Assembly (NCBI GenBank): GCA_965644295.1
Contig: CBFFRP010000145.1
Coordinates: 1 to 64,000, forward strand
Length of the DNA: 64,000 bases
Direction of reading: 5' to 3'
Origin: Paraphysomonas bandaiensis
Lineage: Eukaryota > Chrysophyceae
Shown here: positions 1 through 9,332 of the stretch, piece after piece
Position numbering within the stretch: the first letter of the stretch is position 1
Layout of the letters: each line of letters begins with the position of its first letter
Made by a program: the position numbers and the translations under genes
Notes under the pieces: generated by a model
Database searches by the model: none
Told to the model about the DNA's origin: nothing
Seen by the model: the letters and a program-made list of their open reading frames with translations, nothing else

Positions 1-3000
1 TCGATTCCCACCTCCACCCCTACCTCCATACCATCATCCATACCGACATCTGTTCCCACTTCTATTCCTACATCATTACCAACATCCGTTCCCACTTCTG
101 TTCCTACCTCTATGCCAACCTCATTGCCTACCTCGATACCGACATCCGTTCCAACATCTGTACCGACCTCTATGCCATCGTCCGTTCCTACGTCAGTACC
201 GACATCTGTCCCTACCTCGATTCCCACCTCCACCCCTACCTCCATACCATCTTCCATACCGACATCAGTTCCCACTTCTATTCCTACATCATTACCAACA
301 TCTGTTCCCACTTCTGTTCCTACCTCTATGCCAACCTCATTGCCTACCTCGATACCGACATCCGTTCCAACATCTGTACCGACCTCTATGCCATCGTCCG
401 TTCCTACGTCGTTACCGACATCTGTCCCTACCTCGATTCCCACCTCCACCCCTACCTCCATACCATCGTCCATACCGACATCTGTTCCCACTTCTATTCC
501 TACATCATTACCAACATCCGTTCCCACTTCTGTTCCTACCTCTATGCCAACCTCATTGCCTACATCTGTTCCCACTTCTGTTCCAACATCTGTACCGACC
601 TCTATGCCATCGTCCGTTCCTACGTCGGTACCGACATCTGTCCCTACCTCGATTCCCACCTCCACCCCTACCTCCATACCATCGTCCATACCGACATCTG
701 TTCCCACTTCTATTCCTACATCATTACCAACATCTGTTCCCACTTCTGTTCCTACCTCTATGCCAACCTCATTGCCTACCTCGATACCGACATCCGTTCC
801 AACATCTGTACCGACCTCTATGCCATCGTCCGTTCCTACGTCAGTACCGACATCTGTCCCTACCTCGATTCCCACCTCCAGCCCTACCTCCATACCATCT
901 TCCATACCGACATCTGTTCCCACTTCTATTCCTACATCATTACCAACATCTGTTCCCACTTCTGTTCCTACCTCTATGCCAACCTCATTGCCTACCTCGA
1001 TACCGACATCCGTTCCAACATCTGTACCGACCTCTATGCCATCGTCCGTTCCTACGTCAGTACCGACATCTGTCCCTACCTCGATTCCCACCTCCACCCC
1101 TACCTCCATACCATCGTCCATACCGACATCTGTTCCCACTTCTATTCCTACATCATTACCAACATCCGTTCCCACTTCTGTTCCTACCTCTATGCCAACC
1201 TCATTGCCTACATCTGTTCCCACTTCTGTTCCAACATCTGTACCGACCTCTATGCCATCGTCCGTTCCTACGTCGGTACCGACATCTGTCCCTACCTCGA
1301 TTCCCACCTCCACCCCTACCTCCATACCATCGTCCATACCGACATCTGTTCCCACTTCTATTCCTACATCATTACCAACATCCGTTCCCACTTCTGTTCC
1401 TACCTCTATGCCAACCTCATTGCCTACCTCGATACCGACATCCGTTCCAACATCTGTACCGACCTCTATGCCATCGTCCGTCCCTACGTCGGTACCGACA
1501 TCTGTCCCTACCTCGATTCCCACCTCCACCCCTACCTCCATACCATCGTCCATACCGACATCTGTTCCCACTTCTATTCCTACATCATTACCAACATCTG
1601 TTCCCACTTCTGTTCCTACCTCTATGCCAACCTCATTGCCTACATCTGTTCCCACTTCTGTTCCAACATCTGTACCGACCTCTATGCCATCGTCCGTCCC
1701 TACGTCGTTACCGACATCTGTCCCTACCTCGATTCCCACCTCCACCCCTACCTCAATACCATCATCCATACCGACATCAGTTCCCACTTCTATTCCTACA
1801 TCATTACCAACATCCGTTCCAACGTCTTTACCGACCTCTATGCCATCGTCCGTCCCTACGTCGGTACCGACATCTGTCCCTACCTCGCTACCCACCTCCC
1901 GCCCTACCTCCATACCATCGTCCATACCGACATCTGTTCCCACTTCTATTCCTACATCATTACCAACATCCGTTCCAACGTCTTTACCGACCTCTATGCC
2001 ATCGTCCGTCCCTACGTCGGTACCGACATCTGTCCCTACCTCGCTACCCACCTCCCGCCCTACCTCCATACCATCGTCCATACCGACATCTGTTCCCACT
2101 TCTATTCCTACATCATTACCAACATCCGTTCCCACTTCTGTTCCTACCTCTATGCCAACCTCATTGCCTACATCTGTTCCCACTTCTGTTCCAACATCTG
2201 TACCGACCTCTATGCCATCGTCCGTTCCTACGTCAGTACCGACATCTGTCCCTACCTCGATTCCCACCTCCAGCCCTACCTCCATACCATCGTCCATACC
2301 GACATCTGTTCCCACTTCTATTCCTACATCATTACCAACATCCGTTCCCACTTCTGTTCCTACCTCTATGCCAACCTCATTGCCTACCTCGATACCGACA
2401 TCCGTTCCAACATCTGTACCGACCTCTATGCCATCGTCCGTTCCTACGTCAGTACCGACATCTGTCCCTACCTCGATTCCCACCTCCAGCCCTACCTCCA
2501 TACCATCGTCCATACCGACATCTGTTCCCACTTCTATTCCTACATCATTACCAACATCTGTTCCCACTTCTGTTCCTACCTCTATGCCAACCTCATTGCC
2601 TACATCTGTTCCTACATCATTACCAACATCTGTACCGACCTCTATGCCATCGTCCGTTCCTACGTCAGTACCGACATCTGTCCCTACCTCGATTCCCACC
2701 TCCAGCCCTACCTCCATACCATCGTCCATACCGACATCTGTTCCCACTTCTATTCCTACATCATTACCAACATCCGTTCCCACTTCTGTTCCTACCTCTA
2801 TGCCAACCTCATTGCCTACATCTGTTCCCACTTCTGTTCCAACATCTGTACCGACCTCTATGCCATCGTCCGTTCCTACGTCGGTACCGACATCTGTCCC
2901 TACCTCGATTCCCACCTCCACCCCTACCTCCATACCATCGTCCATACCGACATCTGTTCCCACTTCTATTCCTACATCATTACCAACATCTGTTCCCACT

Positions 3001-5340
3001 TCTGTTCCTACCTCTATGCCAACCTCATTGCCTACATCTGTTCCTACATCATTACCAACATCTGTACCGACCTCTATGCCATCGTCCGTTCCTACGTCAG
3101 TACCGACATCTGTCCCTACCTCGATTCCCACCTCCAGCCCTACCTCCATACCATCGTCCATACCGACATCTGTTCCCACTTCTATTCCTACATCATTACC
3201 AACATCCGTTCCCACTTCTGTTCCTACCTCTATGCCAACCTCATTGCCTACATCTGTTCCTACTTCTGTGCCAACATCTGTACCGACCTCTATGCCATCG
3301 CCCGTTCCTACGTCAGTACCGACATCTGTCCCTACCTCGATTCCCACCTCCACCCCTACCTCCATACCATCGTCCATACCGACATCAGTTCCCACTTCTA
3401 TTCCTACATCATTACCAACATCCGTTCCCACTTCTGTTCCTACCTCTATGCCAACCTCATTGCCTACATCCGTTCCCACTTCTGTTCCCACTTCTGTACC
3501 GACCTCTATGCCATCGTCCGTTCCTACGTCGGTACCGACATCTGTCCCTACCTCGATTCCCACCTCCACCCCTACCTCCATACCATCTTCCATACCGACA
3601 TCTGTTCCCACTTCTATTCCTACATCATTACCAACATCCGTTCCCACTTCTGTTCCTACCTCTATGCCAACCTCATTGCCTACATCTGTTCCTACATCAT
3701 TACCAACATCTGTACCGACCTCTATGCCATCGTCCGTTCCTACGTCAGTACCGACATCTGTCCCTACCTCGATTCCCACCTCCACCCCTACCTCCATACC
3801 ATCGTCCATACCGACATCTGTTCCCACTTCTATTCCTACATCATTACCAACATCCGTTCCCACTTCTGTTCCTACCTCTATGCCAACCTCATTGCCTACA
3901 TCTGTTCCCACTTCTGTTCCAACATCTGTACCGACCTCTATGCCATCGTCCGTTCCTACGTCGGTACCGACATCTGTCCCTACCTCGATTCCCACCTCCA
4001 CCCCTACCTCCATACCATCGTCCATACCGACATCTGTTCCCACTTCTATTCCTACATCATTACCAACATCCGTTCCCACTTCTGTTCCTACCTCTATGCC
4101 AACCTCATTGCCTACATCTGTTCCTACATCATTACCAACATCTGTACCGACCTCTATGCCATCGTCCGTTCCTACGTCAGTACCGACATCTGTCCCTACC
4201 TCGATTCCCACCTCCACCCCTACCTCCATACCATCGTCCATACCGACATCTGTTCCCACTTCTATTCCTACATCATTACCAACATCCGTTCCCACTTCTG
4301 TTCCTACCTCTATGCCAACCTCATTGCCTACCTCGATACCGACATCCGTTCCAACATCTGTACCGACCTCTATGCCATCGTCCGTCCCTACGTCGGTACC
4401 GACATCTGTCCCTACCTCGATTCCCACCTCTAGCCCTACCTCCATACCATCGTCCATACCGACATCTGTTCCCACTTCTATTCCTACATCATTACCAACA
4501 TCCGTTCCCACTTCTGTTCCTACCTCTATGCCAACCTCATTGCCTACCTCGATACCGACATCCGTTCCAACATCTGTACCGACCTCTATGCCATCGTCCG
4601 TCCCTACGTCGGTACCGACATCTGTCCCTACCTCGCTACCCACCTCCACCCCTACCTCCATACCATCATCCATACCGACATCTGTTCCCACTTCTATTCC
4701 TACATCCGTTCCCACTTCTGTTCCTACCTCTATGCCAACCTCATTGCCTACCTCGATACCTACATCCGTTCCCACTTCTGTTCCAACATCTGTACCGACC
4801 TCTATGCCATCGTCCGTTCCTACGTCGGTACCGACATCTGTCCCTACCTCGATTCCCACCTCCAGCCCTACCTCCATACCATCGTCCATACCGACATCTG
4901 TTCCCACTTCTATTCCTACATCATTACCAACATCCGTTCCCACTTCTGTTCCTACCTCTATGCCAACCTCATTGCCTACATCTGTTCCCACTTCTGTTCC
5001 AACATCTGTACCGACCTCTATGCCATCGTCCGTTCCTACGTCGGTTCCTACCTCGATTCCCACCTCCAGCCCTACCTCCACCCCTACCTCCATACCATCG
5101 TCCATACCGACATCTGTTCCTACTTCTATTCCTACATCATTACCAACATCCGTTCCAACATCTCTACCGACCTCTACGCCATCGTCCGTTCCTACGTCGG
5201 TACCAACATCTGTACCGACCTCTATGCCATCGTCCGTTCCTACGTCGGTTCCTACGTCAGTTCCTACTTCTTTTCCGACTTCTGTTCCGACCTCAACTCC
5301 TACCTCCATACCATCGTCCATACCGACGTCTGTTCCTACA
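1..5340 (+). repeat. Coding minisatellite: 12-bp unit in a 216-bp higher-order array
   Basis: The DNA has a 12-bp base period encoding one PTSX tetrapeptide and a 216-bp superperiod. The CACCTCCACCCCTACC segment recurs at about 10, 226 and 442 and onward at the same spacing, roughly 24 units in all. Neighbouring units differ mostly by single substitutions (ACC/AGC/CGC at one codon, CTC/ATC swaps). Two tandem units of 156 bp (about 1.8-2.05 kb) have lost five 12-bp blocks. The array stays in frame throughout, consistent with unequal exchange under selection for the reading frame. Confidence 0.9.
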
Positions 5341-6525
5341 GCGATACCAACATCAGTTCCCACTTCTGTTCCTACTTCGATGCCCACCTCCACCCCTACA
5401 TCAGTTCCATCTGCACTACCGACATCTGTTCCAACATCGATTCCAACATGTGTACCAACTTCAAATCCAACATCGATACCTACATCAGTTCCAACGTCCG
5501 TTCCGACATCTCTTCCTACTTCTATTCCCACAGCAATTCCTTCTGGGGTACCAACATCGAATCCTACATCGGTACCAACGTCTGTGCCGACATATATTCC
5601 TTCCGCCATTCCTACTTCAGTGCCAACTGCGCTTCCCACCGGTTCACCAACATCTATTCCGACTTCGGTTCCAACATCTCTCCCCACATGTATTCCGACA
5701 TCCGTTCCAACTTCTGTACCTACATCGGTCCCAACGTCAGTCCCTACAGCTACCCCATCAAGTATTCCTTCGGGAGAGCCCACATATTTACCAACAACAG
5801 CTGTCCCGACTTCTAATCCTACGAAGAAGCCAACTAATACCCCGACAGCTACTCCTACCAGAACTCCAACATTTCATCCCACTTTTACTCCTACGTTGAA
5901 ACCAGTTCTACCGAAAAAGCCAACCGTAGCGCCGAGCATTCGATCTCCTAACCAACCATCGAAAAGCCCAACCTTGAGGCCAACGATTCACCCAACAATT
6001 ACATTTTCACCCACATATGAGCCAACGCCGTCTAACCCTACTCGTGAGCCGTCCGCCTTTCCGTCCGGGAGCCCAAGTACAGTTCCATCAAAAGTTCCGA
6101 CTAGTATCCCAACCAGACTACCTTCCTCCGAGCCATCTGGTGTCCCATTGGCAAACCCAACTTCAATTCCTTCCTGGTTGCCAAGTTCTACACCATCAGG
6201 AATGCCGACTTTATCTCCTTCTGCCCCTTCACCTGCGCCCATAAACAACTCTCCAACGCCTCCACCGACTACTACTCCAACACGAAATCCAACAAGTGCT
6301 CCAACCAAATCTCCAGTTTCAGTGGCGCCAACTTTCCAACCTACGACTTCGGTAAAGGTACCCACTGGACGGAGAGGCCTTAATCCTACCGCTGCACCAA
6401 GTAGTTTGCAATGGCCAATACCAGCAACAAATCCTCCAACGACAACTTCTCCTTCGAAAATTCCATTTGTAGTCGTTGATAGGCGTCCGACAAAGCGACC
6501 CGTATTCAGTCTGTACTTCGGCTGA
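1..6525 (+). CDS. Giant Pro-Thr-Ser repeat protein, 3' part (5' end outside window)
   Basis: The frame is open from base 1 to a TGA at 6523-6525, so the gene starts upstream of the window. At least 2174 residues are present. To about base 5340 the protein is almost only P-T/S-S-X tetrapeptides, with X being V, I, L, M or T. They are arranged in a higher-order unit of 18 tetrapeptides (72 residues, 216 bp); two shortened units of 13 tetrapeptides (156 bp) lie near 1.8-2.05 kb. From about 5.3 kb the repeat decays into a less regular Pro/Thr/Ser/Lys-rich tail ending in a basic, aromatic C-terminus. No introns are visible, and no membrane anchor is seen at the C-terminus. Such PT-rich stretches are typical of heavily O-glycosylated extracellular or wall proteins in stramenopile algae; a role here is inference. 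The stray ATGs inside the repeat are Met residues of the repeat, not starts. Confidence 0.8.
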   Translation, partial: SIPTSTPTSIPSSIPTSVPTSIPTSLPTSVPTSVPTSMPTSLPTSIPTSVPTSVPTSMPSSVPTSVPTSVPTSIPTSTPTSIPSSIPTSVPTSIPTSLPTSVPTSVPTSMPTSLPTSIPTSVPTSVPTSMPSSVPTSLPTSVPTSIPTSTPTSIPSSIPTSVPTSIPTSLPTSVPTSVPTSMPTSLPTSVPTSVPTSVPTSMPSSVPTSVPTSVPTSIPTSTPTSIPSSIPTSVPTSIPTSLPTSVPTSVPTSMPTSLPTSIPTSVPTSVPTSMPSSVPTSVPTSVPTSIPTSSPTSIPSSIPTSVPTSIPTSLPTSVPTSVPTSMPTSLPTSIPTSVPTSVPTSMPSSVPTSVPTSVPTSIPTSTPTSIPSSIPTSVPTSIPTSLPTSVPTSVPTSMPTSLPTSVPTSVPTSVPTSMPSSVPTSVPTSVPTSIPTSTPTSIPSSIPTSVPTSIPTSLPTSVPTSVPTSMPTSLPTSIPTSVPTSVPTSMPSSVPTSVPTSVPTSIPTSTPTSIPSSIPTSVPTSIPTSLPTSVPTSVPTSMPTSLPTSVPTSVPTSVPTSMPSSVPTSLPTSVPTSIPTSTPTSIPSSIPTSVPTSIPTSLPTSVPTSLPTSMPSSVPTSVPTSVPTSLPTSRPTSIPSSIPTSVPTSIPTSLPTSVPTSLPTSMPSSVPTSVPTSVPTSLPTSRPTSIPSSIPTSVPTSIPTSLPTSVPTSVPTSMPTSLPTSVPTSVPTSVPTSMPSSVPTSVPTSVPTSIPTSSPTSIPSSIPTSVPTSIPTSLPTSVPTSVPTSMPTSLPTSIPTSVPTSVPTSMPSSVPTSVPTSVPTSIPTSSPTSIPSSIPTSVPTSIPTSLPTSVPTSVPTSMPTSLPTSVPTSLPTSVPTSMPSSVPTSVPTSVPTSIPTSSPTSIPSSIPTSVPTSIPTSLPTSVPTSVPTSMPTSLPTSVPTSVPTSVPTSMPSSVPTSVPTSVPTSIPTSTPTSIPSSIPTSVPTSIPTSLPTSVPTSVPTSMPTSLPTSVPTSLPTSVPTSMPSSVPTSVPTSVPTSIPTSSPTSIPSSIPTSVPTSIPTSLPTSVPTSVPTSMPTSLPTSVPTSVPTSVPTSMPSPVPTSVPTSVPTSIPTSTPTSIPSSIPTSVPTSIPTSLPTSVPTSVPTSMPTSLPTSVPTSVPTSVPTSMPSSVPTSVPTSVPTSIPTSTPTSIPSSIPTSVPTSIPTSLPTSVPTSVPTSMPTSLPTSVPTSLPTSVPTSMPSSVPTSVPTSVPTSIPTSTPTSIPSSIPTSVPTSIPTSLPTSVPTSVPTSMPTSLPTSVPTSVPTSVPTSMPSSVPTSVPTSVPTSIPTSTPTSIPSSIPTSVPTSIPTSLPTSVPTSVPTSMPTSLPTSVPTSLPTSVPTSMPSSVPTSVPTSVPTSIPTSTPTSIPSSIPTSVPTSIPTSLPTSVPTSVPTSMPTSLPTSIPTSVPTSVPTSMPSSVPTSVPTSVPTSIPTSSPTSIPSSIPTSVPTSIPTSLPTSVPTSVPTSMPTSLPTSIPTSVPTSVPTSMPSSVPTSVPTSVPTSLPTSTPTSIPSSIPTSVPTSIPTSVPTSVPTSMPTSLPTSIPTSVPTSVPTSVPTSMPSSVPTSVPTSVPTSIPTSSPTSIPSSIPTSVPTSIPTSLPTSVPTSVPTSMPTSLPTSVPTSVPTSVPTSMPSSVPTSVPTSIPTSSPTSTPTSIPSSIPTSVPTSIPTSLPTSVPTSLPTSTPSSVPTSVPTSVPTSMPSSVPTSVPTSVPTSFPTSVPTSTPTSIPSSIPTSVPTAIPTSVPTSVPTSMPTSTPTSVPSALPTSVPTSIPTCVPTSNPTSIPTSVPTSVPTSLPTSIPTAIPSGVPTSNPTSVPTSVPTYIPSAIPTSVPTALPTGSPTSIPTSVPTSLPTCIPTSVPTSVPTSVPTSVPTATPSSIPSGEPTYLPTTAVPTSNPTKKPTNTPTATPTRTPTFHPTFTPTLKPVLPKKPTVAPSIRSPNQPSKSPTLRPTIHPTITFSPTYEPTPSNPTREPSAFPSGSPSTVPSKVPTSIPTRLPSSEPSGVPLANPTSIPSWLPSSTPSGMPTLSPSAPSPAPINNSPTPPPTTTPTRNPTSAPTKSPVSVAPTFQPTTSVKVPTGRRGLNPTAAPSSLQWPIPATNPPTTTSPSKIPFVVVDRRPTKRPVFSLYFG

Positions 6526-7011
6526 AATTCTGTTCTTGGCTTCGTCAGCCCCGACTATTCCTGTTTGTTTTATATGCTATTCATATAAAGCGCATTAAGA
6601 TTCTAATACTGTTATCAAAGCCGATTCAAATGAGAATTTCCGAAACTCTCTGAACTTCTTGTTCCTATTTGTGTATATCGGTAACAGTCAAAAAAAGGTA
6701 TTGGAGAACGTTACATTATTACTACCTAAACTATTGGGTATGAAGATAACTTCCAGTTATGCAATATATTTCACGTTTATTGACGATATTATTTATTTTA
6801 TAACATTGGTGTTTTAATGATATTTAATAAATTTTTCACAGTGCATTTGGTTTAGGCCATTTTTGCAGCTATTGTTGGCGTATCCCACATGGTTGCTTGT
6901 GGTTCAACAGTATATACGATACATCAGATGATAAATCATATACGTAAGCCTGATTAAATCATATATGTAAAAAAACTATAAGTATGCAGGATAGTTGATA
7001 TTTGCATTAAA
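6526..7011. other. Intergenic, AT-rich, no gene seen
   Basis: This stretch between the PTS-repeat gene and a dispersed repeat has no long open frame on either strand. It presumably carries the 3' UTR of the repeat-protein gene. No clear structural RNA or transposon end is visible. Confidence 0.5.
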
Positions 7012-7382
7012 TGTCGTCAACAAAGTCGGACTCACACCTTTTCATGGTGTTCTGGGGATAAGTACCGGAGATATTTCTCCAGGAAACTAATGTGAGCCGC
7101 ATATGTAGTCAGCAGATATTGTTCTGCCCACTCATAGCCTAATACTTGTGTGGTACAACTTAGGAGCACTAATAAGTGTCACTTGTGTAGACGTCTTTGG
7201 ACCTTGACGAATAAACAGGTATCCGGGAATGGGCCCACCTCAAGGGCACCCGGGGTATTGGGCTGCCTACTGAAGTCAAACATCCGGGCTGTTGACCTTA
7301 AGAACTGAAAAATCCTGATGTCAACAGATGTGAGGTATATCAAAATTCTGCTTTGCTCACGACGTTTGCTTTGAGTGATAGA
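7012..7382 (+). repeat. Dispersed repeat, copy A (family also at 37.1 and 51.2 kb)
   Basis: About 370 bp matches, by eye, 37084-37402 (same strand) and 51218-51610 (opposite strand). Shared landmarks in order are: GGTGTTCTGGGG; GATAAGTACCGGAGATATTT; GTCAGCAGATATTGTTCTG; a CTTGACGAAT block; several TCCGGG motifs; and TGTTGACCTTAAG. This copy and the 51-kb copy share about 20-25 bp of extra homology at each end that the 37-kb copy lacks. No terminal repeats or target duplication were found. This copy has an in-frame stop where the other two stay open. Class unknown (SINE-like, solo LTR or other). Confidence 0.75.
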
Positions 7383-7802
7383 GCGCAGTGGTAACACCTT
7401 GGTACTTGCGGTGACGCACAAGCAGCTTTCGTAGCTCTAAATATCTAAATTCTAAATATAGTATGACATAAGAGTTAAGCACTAGTTAGTTAAAATGTTT
7501 TGCTACATTAGTTCTAACTCTTACACGCCTATTGCTAATAATCAGTCATTCACCACTATGCATTAAATAAAACGCATTCTTATCTAACATAGCTCAGAAG
7601 TATTGGTCTAAAAAAGCAATGTATTTTCTTATCCTGACTTGGGTTCAACAGAACATTCACATCCGCACTGGGAATATAAGAATATATAGACATGCAACCT
7701 CAACGTTCTGTTTGAGAAAGAAGATATTTTTTATTAATTATGATATTGACAGTTTAACGGCGCTATTGTTATATTATACTACACAAGGCTACGCAACGGG
7801 CA

Positions 7803-8024
7803 ATGACGAATCAACTTTCAAATGCACTGCAAAATATATTCGGTCCTTTGGCCGATGTCGAAGACCAGAATGACATCAATGCAAGTGGTCTGTATTCAAA
7901 ACACAGTCTATACAGCAATACTTCAAGCATTATACTCGAGAGTTCAAATGCCACAGCTCATGCTGAAGGCGATTGGGAGCAGTGGCCCTCACTCCTTTCA
8001 GGGATAGGATCACGTCGTGCTTAG
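7803..8024 (+). CDS. Possible small hypothetical protein
   Basis: An ATG-started frame of 73 residues ending in TAG. The product is polar and Ser/Asn-rich with an acidic middle, and has no signal peptide or recognised domain. It lies alone between a dispersed repeat and the SmD3 gene. The composition is more protein-like than that of the neighbouring frames, but the length is within what chance allows. It could also be one exon of a larger split gene. Confidence 0.25.
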   Translation: MTNQLSNALQNIFGPLADVEDQNDINASGLYSKHSLYSNTSSIILESSNATAHAEGDWEQWPSLLSGIGSRRA

Positions 8025-8596
8025 CAACACTGGGTCGACCAGTTCTTTTGTTGGTGTACCTTCTGCGGTGCAGGGGTGCAGTTGTCGCTGTTATTGACAA
8101 TGAGGTTTCATTGCGTTGAGTTCATTCGCACAGATGTCACTCCATTGCACAGTCACTCGTATAACTGACTCACTGACATACAGTGCCACAACTACCAGTC
8201 CATAGTATCATATCGAGGTAGCCAAATCGTATACAGTCAATATCCGTATGACATCATCAGCTTAATATCTAGATATCAGTGTTGTCTTGCTGTGTGTCAC
8301 CGTCACCTCCATGCCTTCATGCTCACTCATACCCAGATATACAGTGCAGCATGCGATATATTGCTAACTTTTATCATCACTTTCACAAAAATCACCCAAA
8401 ATGAGGATTTTTGCATAACCCCCCCGATTTTATATAAACCTACACCTACGAAGTCTAAATTCGTTCACCATAATGAGAGTATCCACCATACATACATACA
8501 GTGGCAACATATTGCTGTAAAGAATACATGCTACATACTGCTGTGTGTACATACGTACAAACAACACACCACCCCTGTGGTACAGTAGTAGATATG

Positions 8597-8605
8597 TACA
8601 GCAGT
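8597..8605 (+). promoter_or_regulatory. TACAGCAGT motif upstream of SmD3
   Basis: One occurrence of a short motif (TACAGCAGT, or ACTGCTGTA on the other strand) that recurs in the 5' flanks of several genes in this window. A near match, ACTGCTGTG, lies at 8537-8545. Its function is inference only. Confidence 0.3.
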
Positions 8606-8739
8606 TCCTACAGTCGTGTAGTCGTTCTCGGCAGCAATGACTAGCTGGCTATCCCATCAGCTTCACCTCCCACTCCTCAGTGCTTCATAGGTAATTCCTT
8701 CCACTCAGTGTTACCATTGAATCCTTGGTAATACTTCCC

Positions 8740-8747
8740 TATAAAAG
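8740..8747 (+). promoter_or_regulatory. TATA-box-like sequence before SmD3
   Basis: TATAAAAG lies about 100 bp before the first recognisable SmD3 codons. A transcription start near 8770 would leave only a short 5' exon before the splice acceptor at 8840-8841, and no ATG is found in that interval. Either this is not the promoter or the start codon is unusual. Confidence 0.3.
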
Positions 8748-8841
8748 CGAGAGCAGCAGGCGTGTAAAATTAATTTAAAAGTAAAGGGTGTTGATTAGAT
8801 TATATTTAATTATCTGACGGTGCGTTCAGTGTCTGTTTCAG

Positions 8842-9332
8842 GAAAGCGCGGAGTTGGTATTCCAGTAATTTTATTGCACGATGCCGAAGGCGGAATTGTC
8901 ACAGTAGAATTGAAGAACGGTGACACGTATAGAGGATTTCTGGATGAGGCGCAGGACAATATGAATTGTACTATGAAAGATTGCACCAAGACCAGTGGTA
9001 ACGGCAAAGAGACTCATGTCCAAATTGCGTATATTCGCGGCTCTCAAATCAGTTTTATTATCATTCCTGATATGCTACAGAAAGCTCCATTTTTTAATAG
9101 AATAAAACTCTGGAGAAAATATAAGGGGCATGCAGTCATGGGAAGCGGAGAGGCTATTGGTCCTCCCATGCGTGGTCAGGCGGCCGCTATTGCCAATAAA
9201 ACTCGTCAGAGACGATTAGAAGGTCAAGGTATGGGTGGAAGGGGAATGGGTGCCCCTGTCGGAAGAGGACCTCCTGGCCCTCCCATGCCTATGGGAGGGG
9301 GTGGGCATTATGGTCCAGGTGGGAGAAGATAA
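8842..9332 (+). CDS. SNRPD3: Small nuclear ribonucleoprotein Sm D3 (main exon; start codon not located)
   Basis: Core spliceosomal Sm protein, part of the heptameric ring on U1, U2, U4 and U5 snRNAs. The Sm1 motif is the stretch with GIPVILLHDAEG, then LKNGDTYRGFLDEAQDNMNC; the Sm2 motif is IAYIRGSQISFIIIPDML. The order and wording are those of SmD3 rather than LSm4. The C-terminal tail is Gly/Arg/Pro-rich with GRG-type dipeptides, as expected for an arginine-methylated SmD3 tail, but is longer than in animals. No ATG precedes the conserved region in frame: only GTG codons occur, and a good acceptor (TCTGTTTCAG) ends at 8841. I therefore infer an upstream first exon supplying the Met and one base of a split codon; I could not locate it. 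Stop TAA at 9330-9332. Confidence 0.85.

Noticed and set aside
1-5340. CRISPR array reading of the short regular repeats
   Set aside because: Units are contiguous with no spacers and encode an uninterrupted protein; the genome is eukaryotic.
5448-6365. Alternative-frame and antisense open frames in the PTS-repeat gene
   Set aside because: Shadow frames of a low-complexity coding sequence; the main frame is unbroken over 6.5 kb.
7012-7382. Solo LTR or SINE identity for the dispersed repeat
   Set aside because: No TG..CA ends with a target duplication, no A-box/B-box pair and no poly(A) or T-rich tail could be confirmed.
8842-9332. LSm4 identity for the Sm protein
   Set aside because: The order GIPVILLHDAEG, NMNC, YIRGS and IIIPDML follows SmD3; the RG-rich tail alone would not discriminate.
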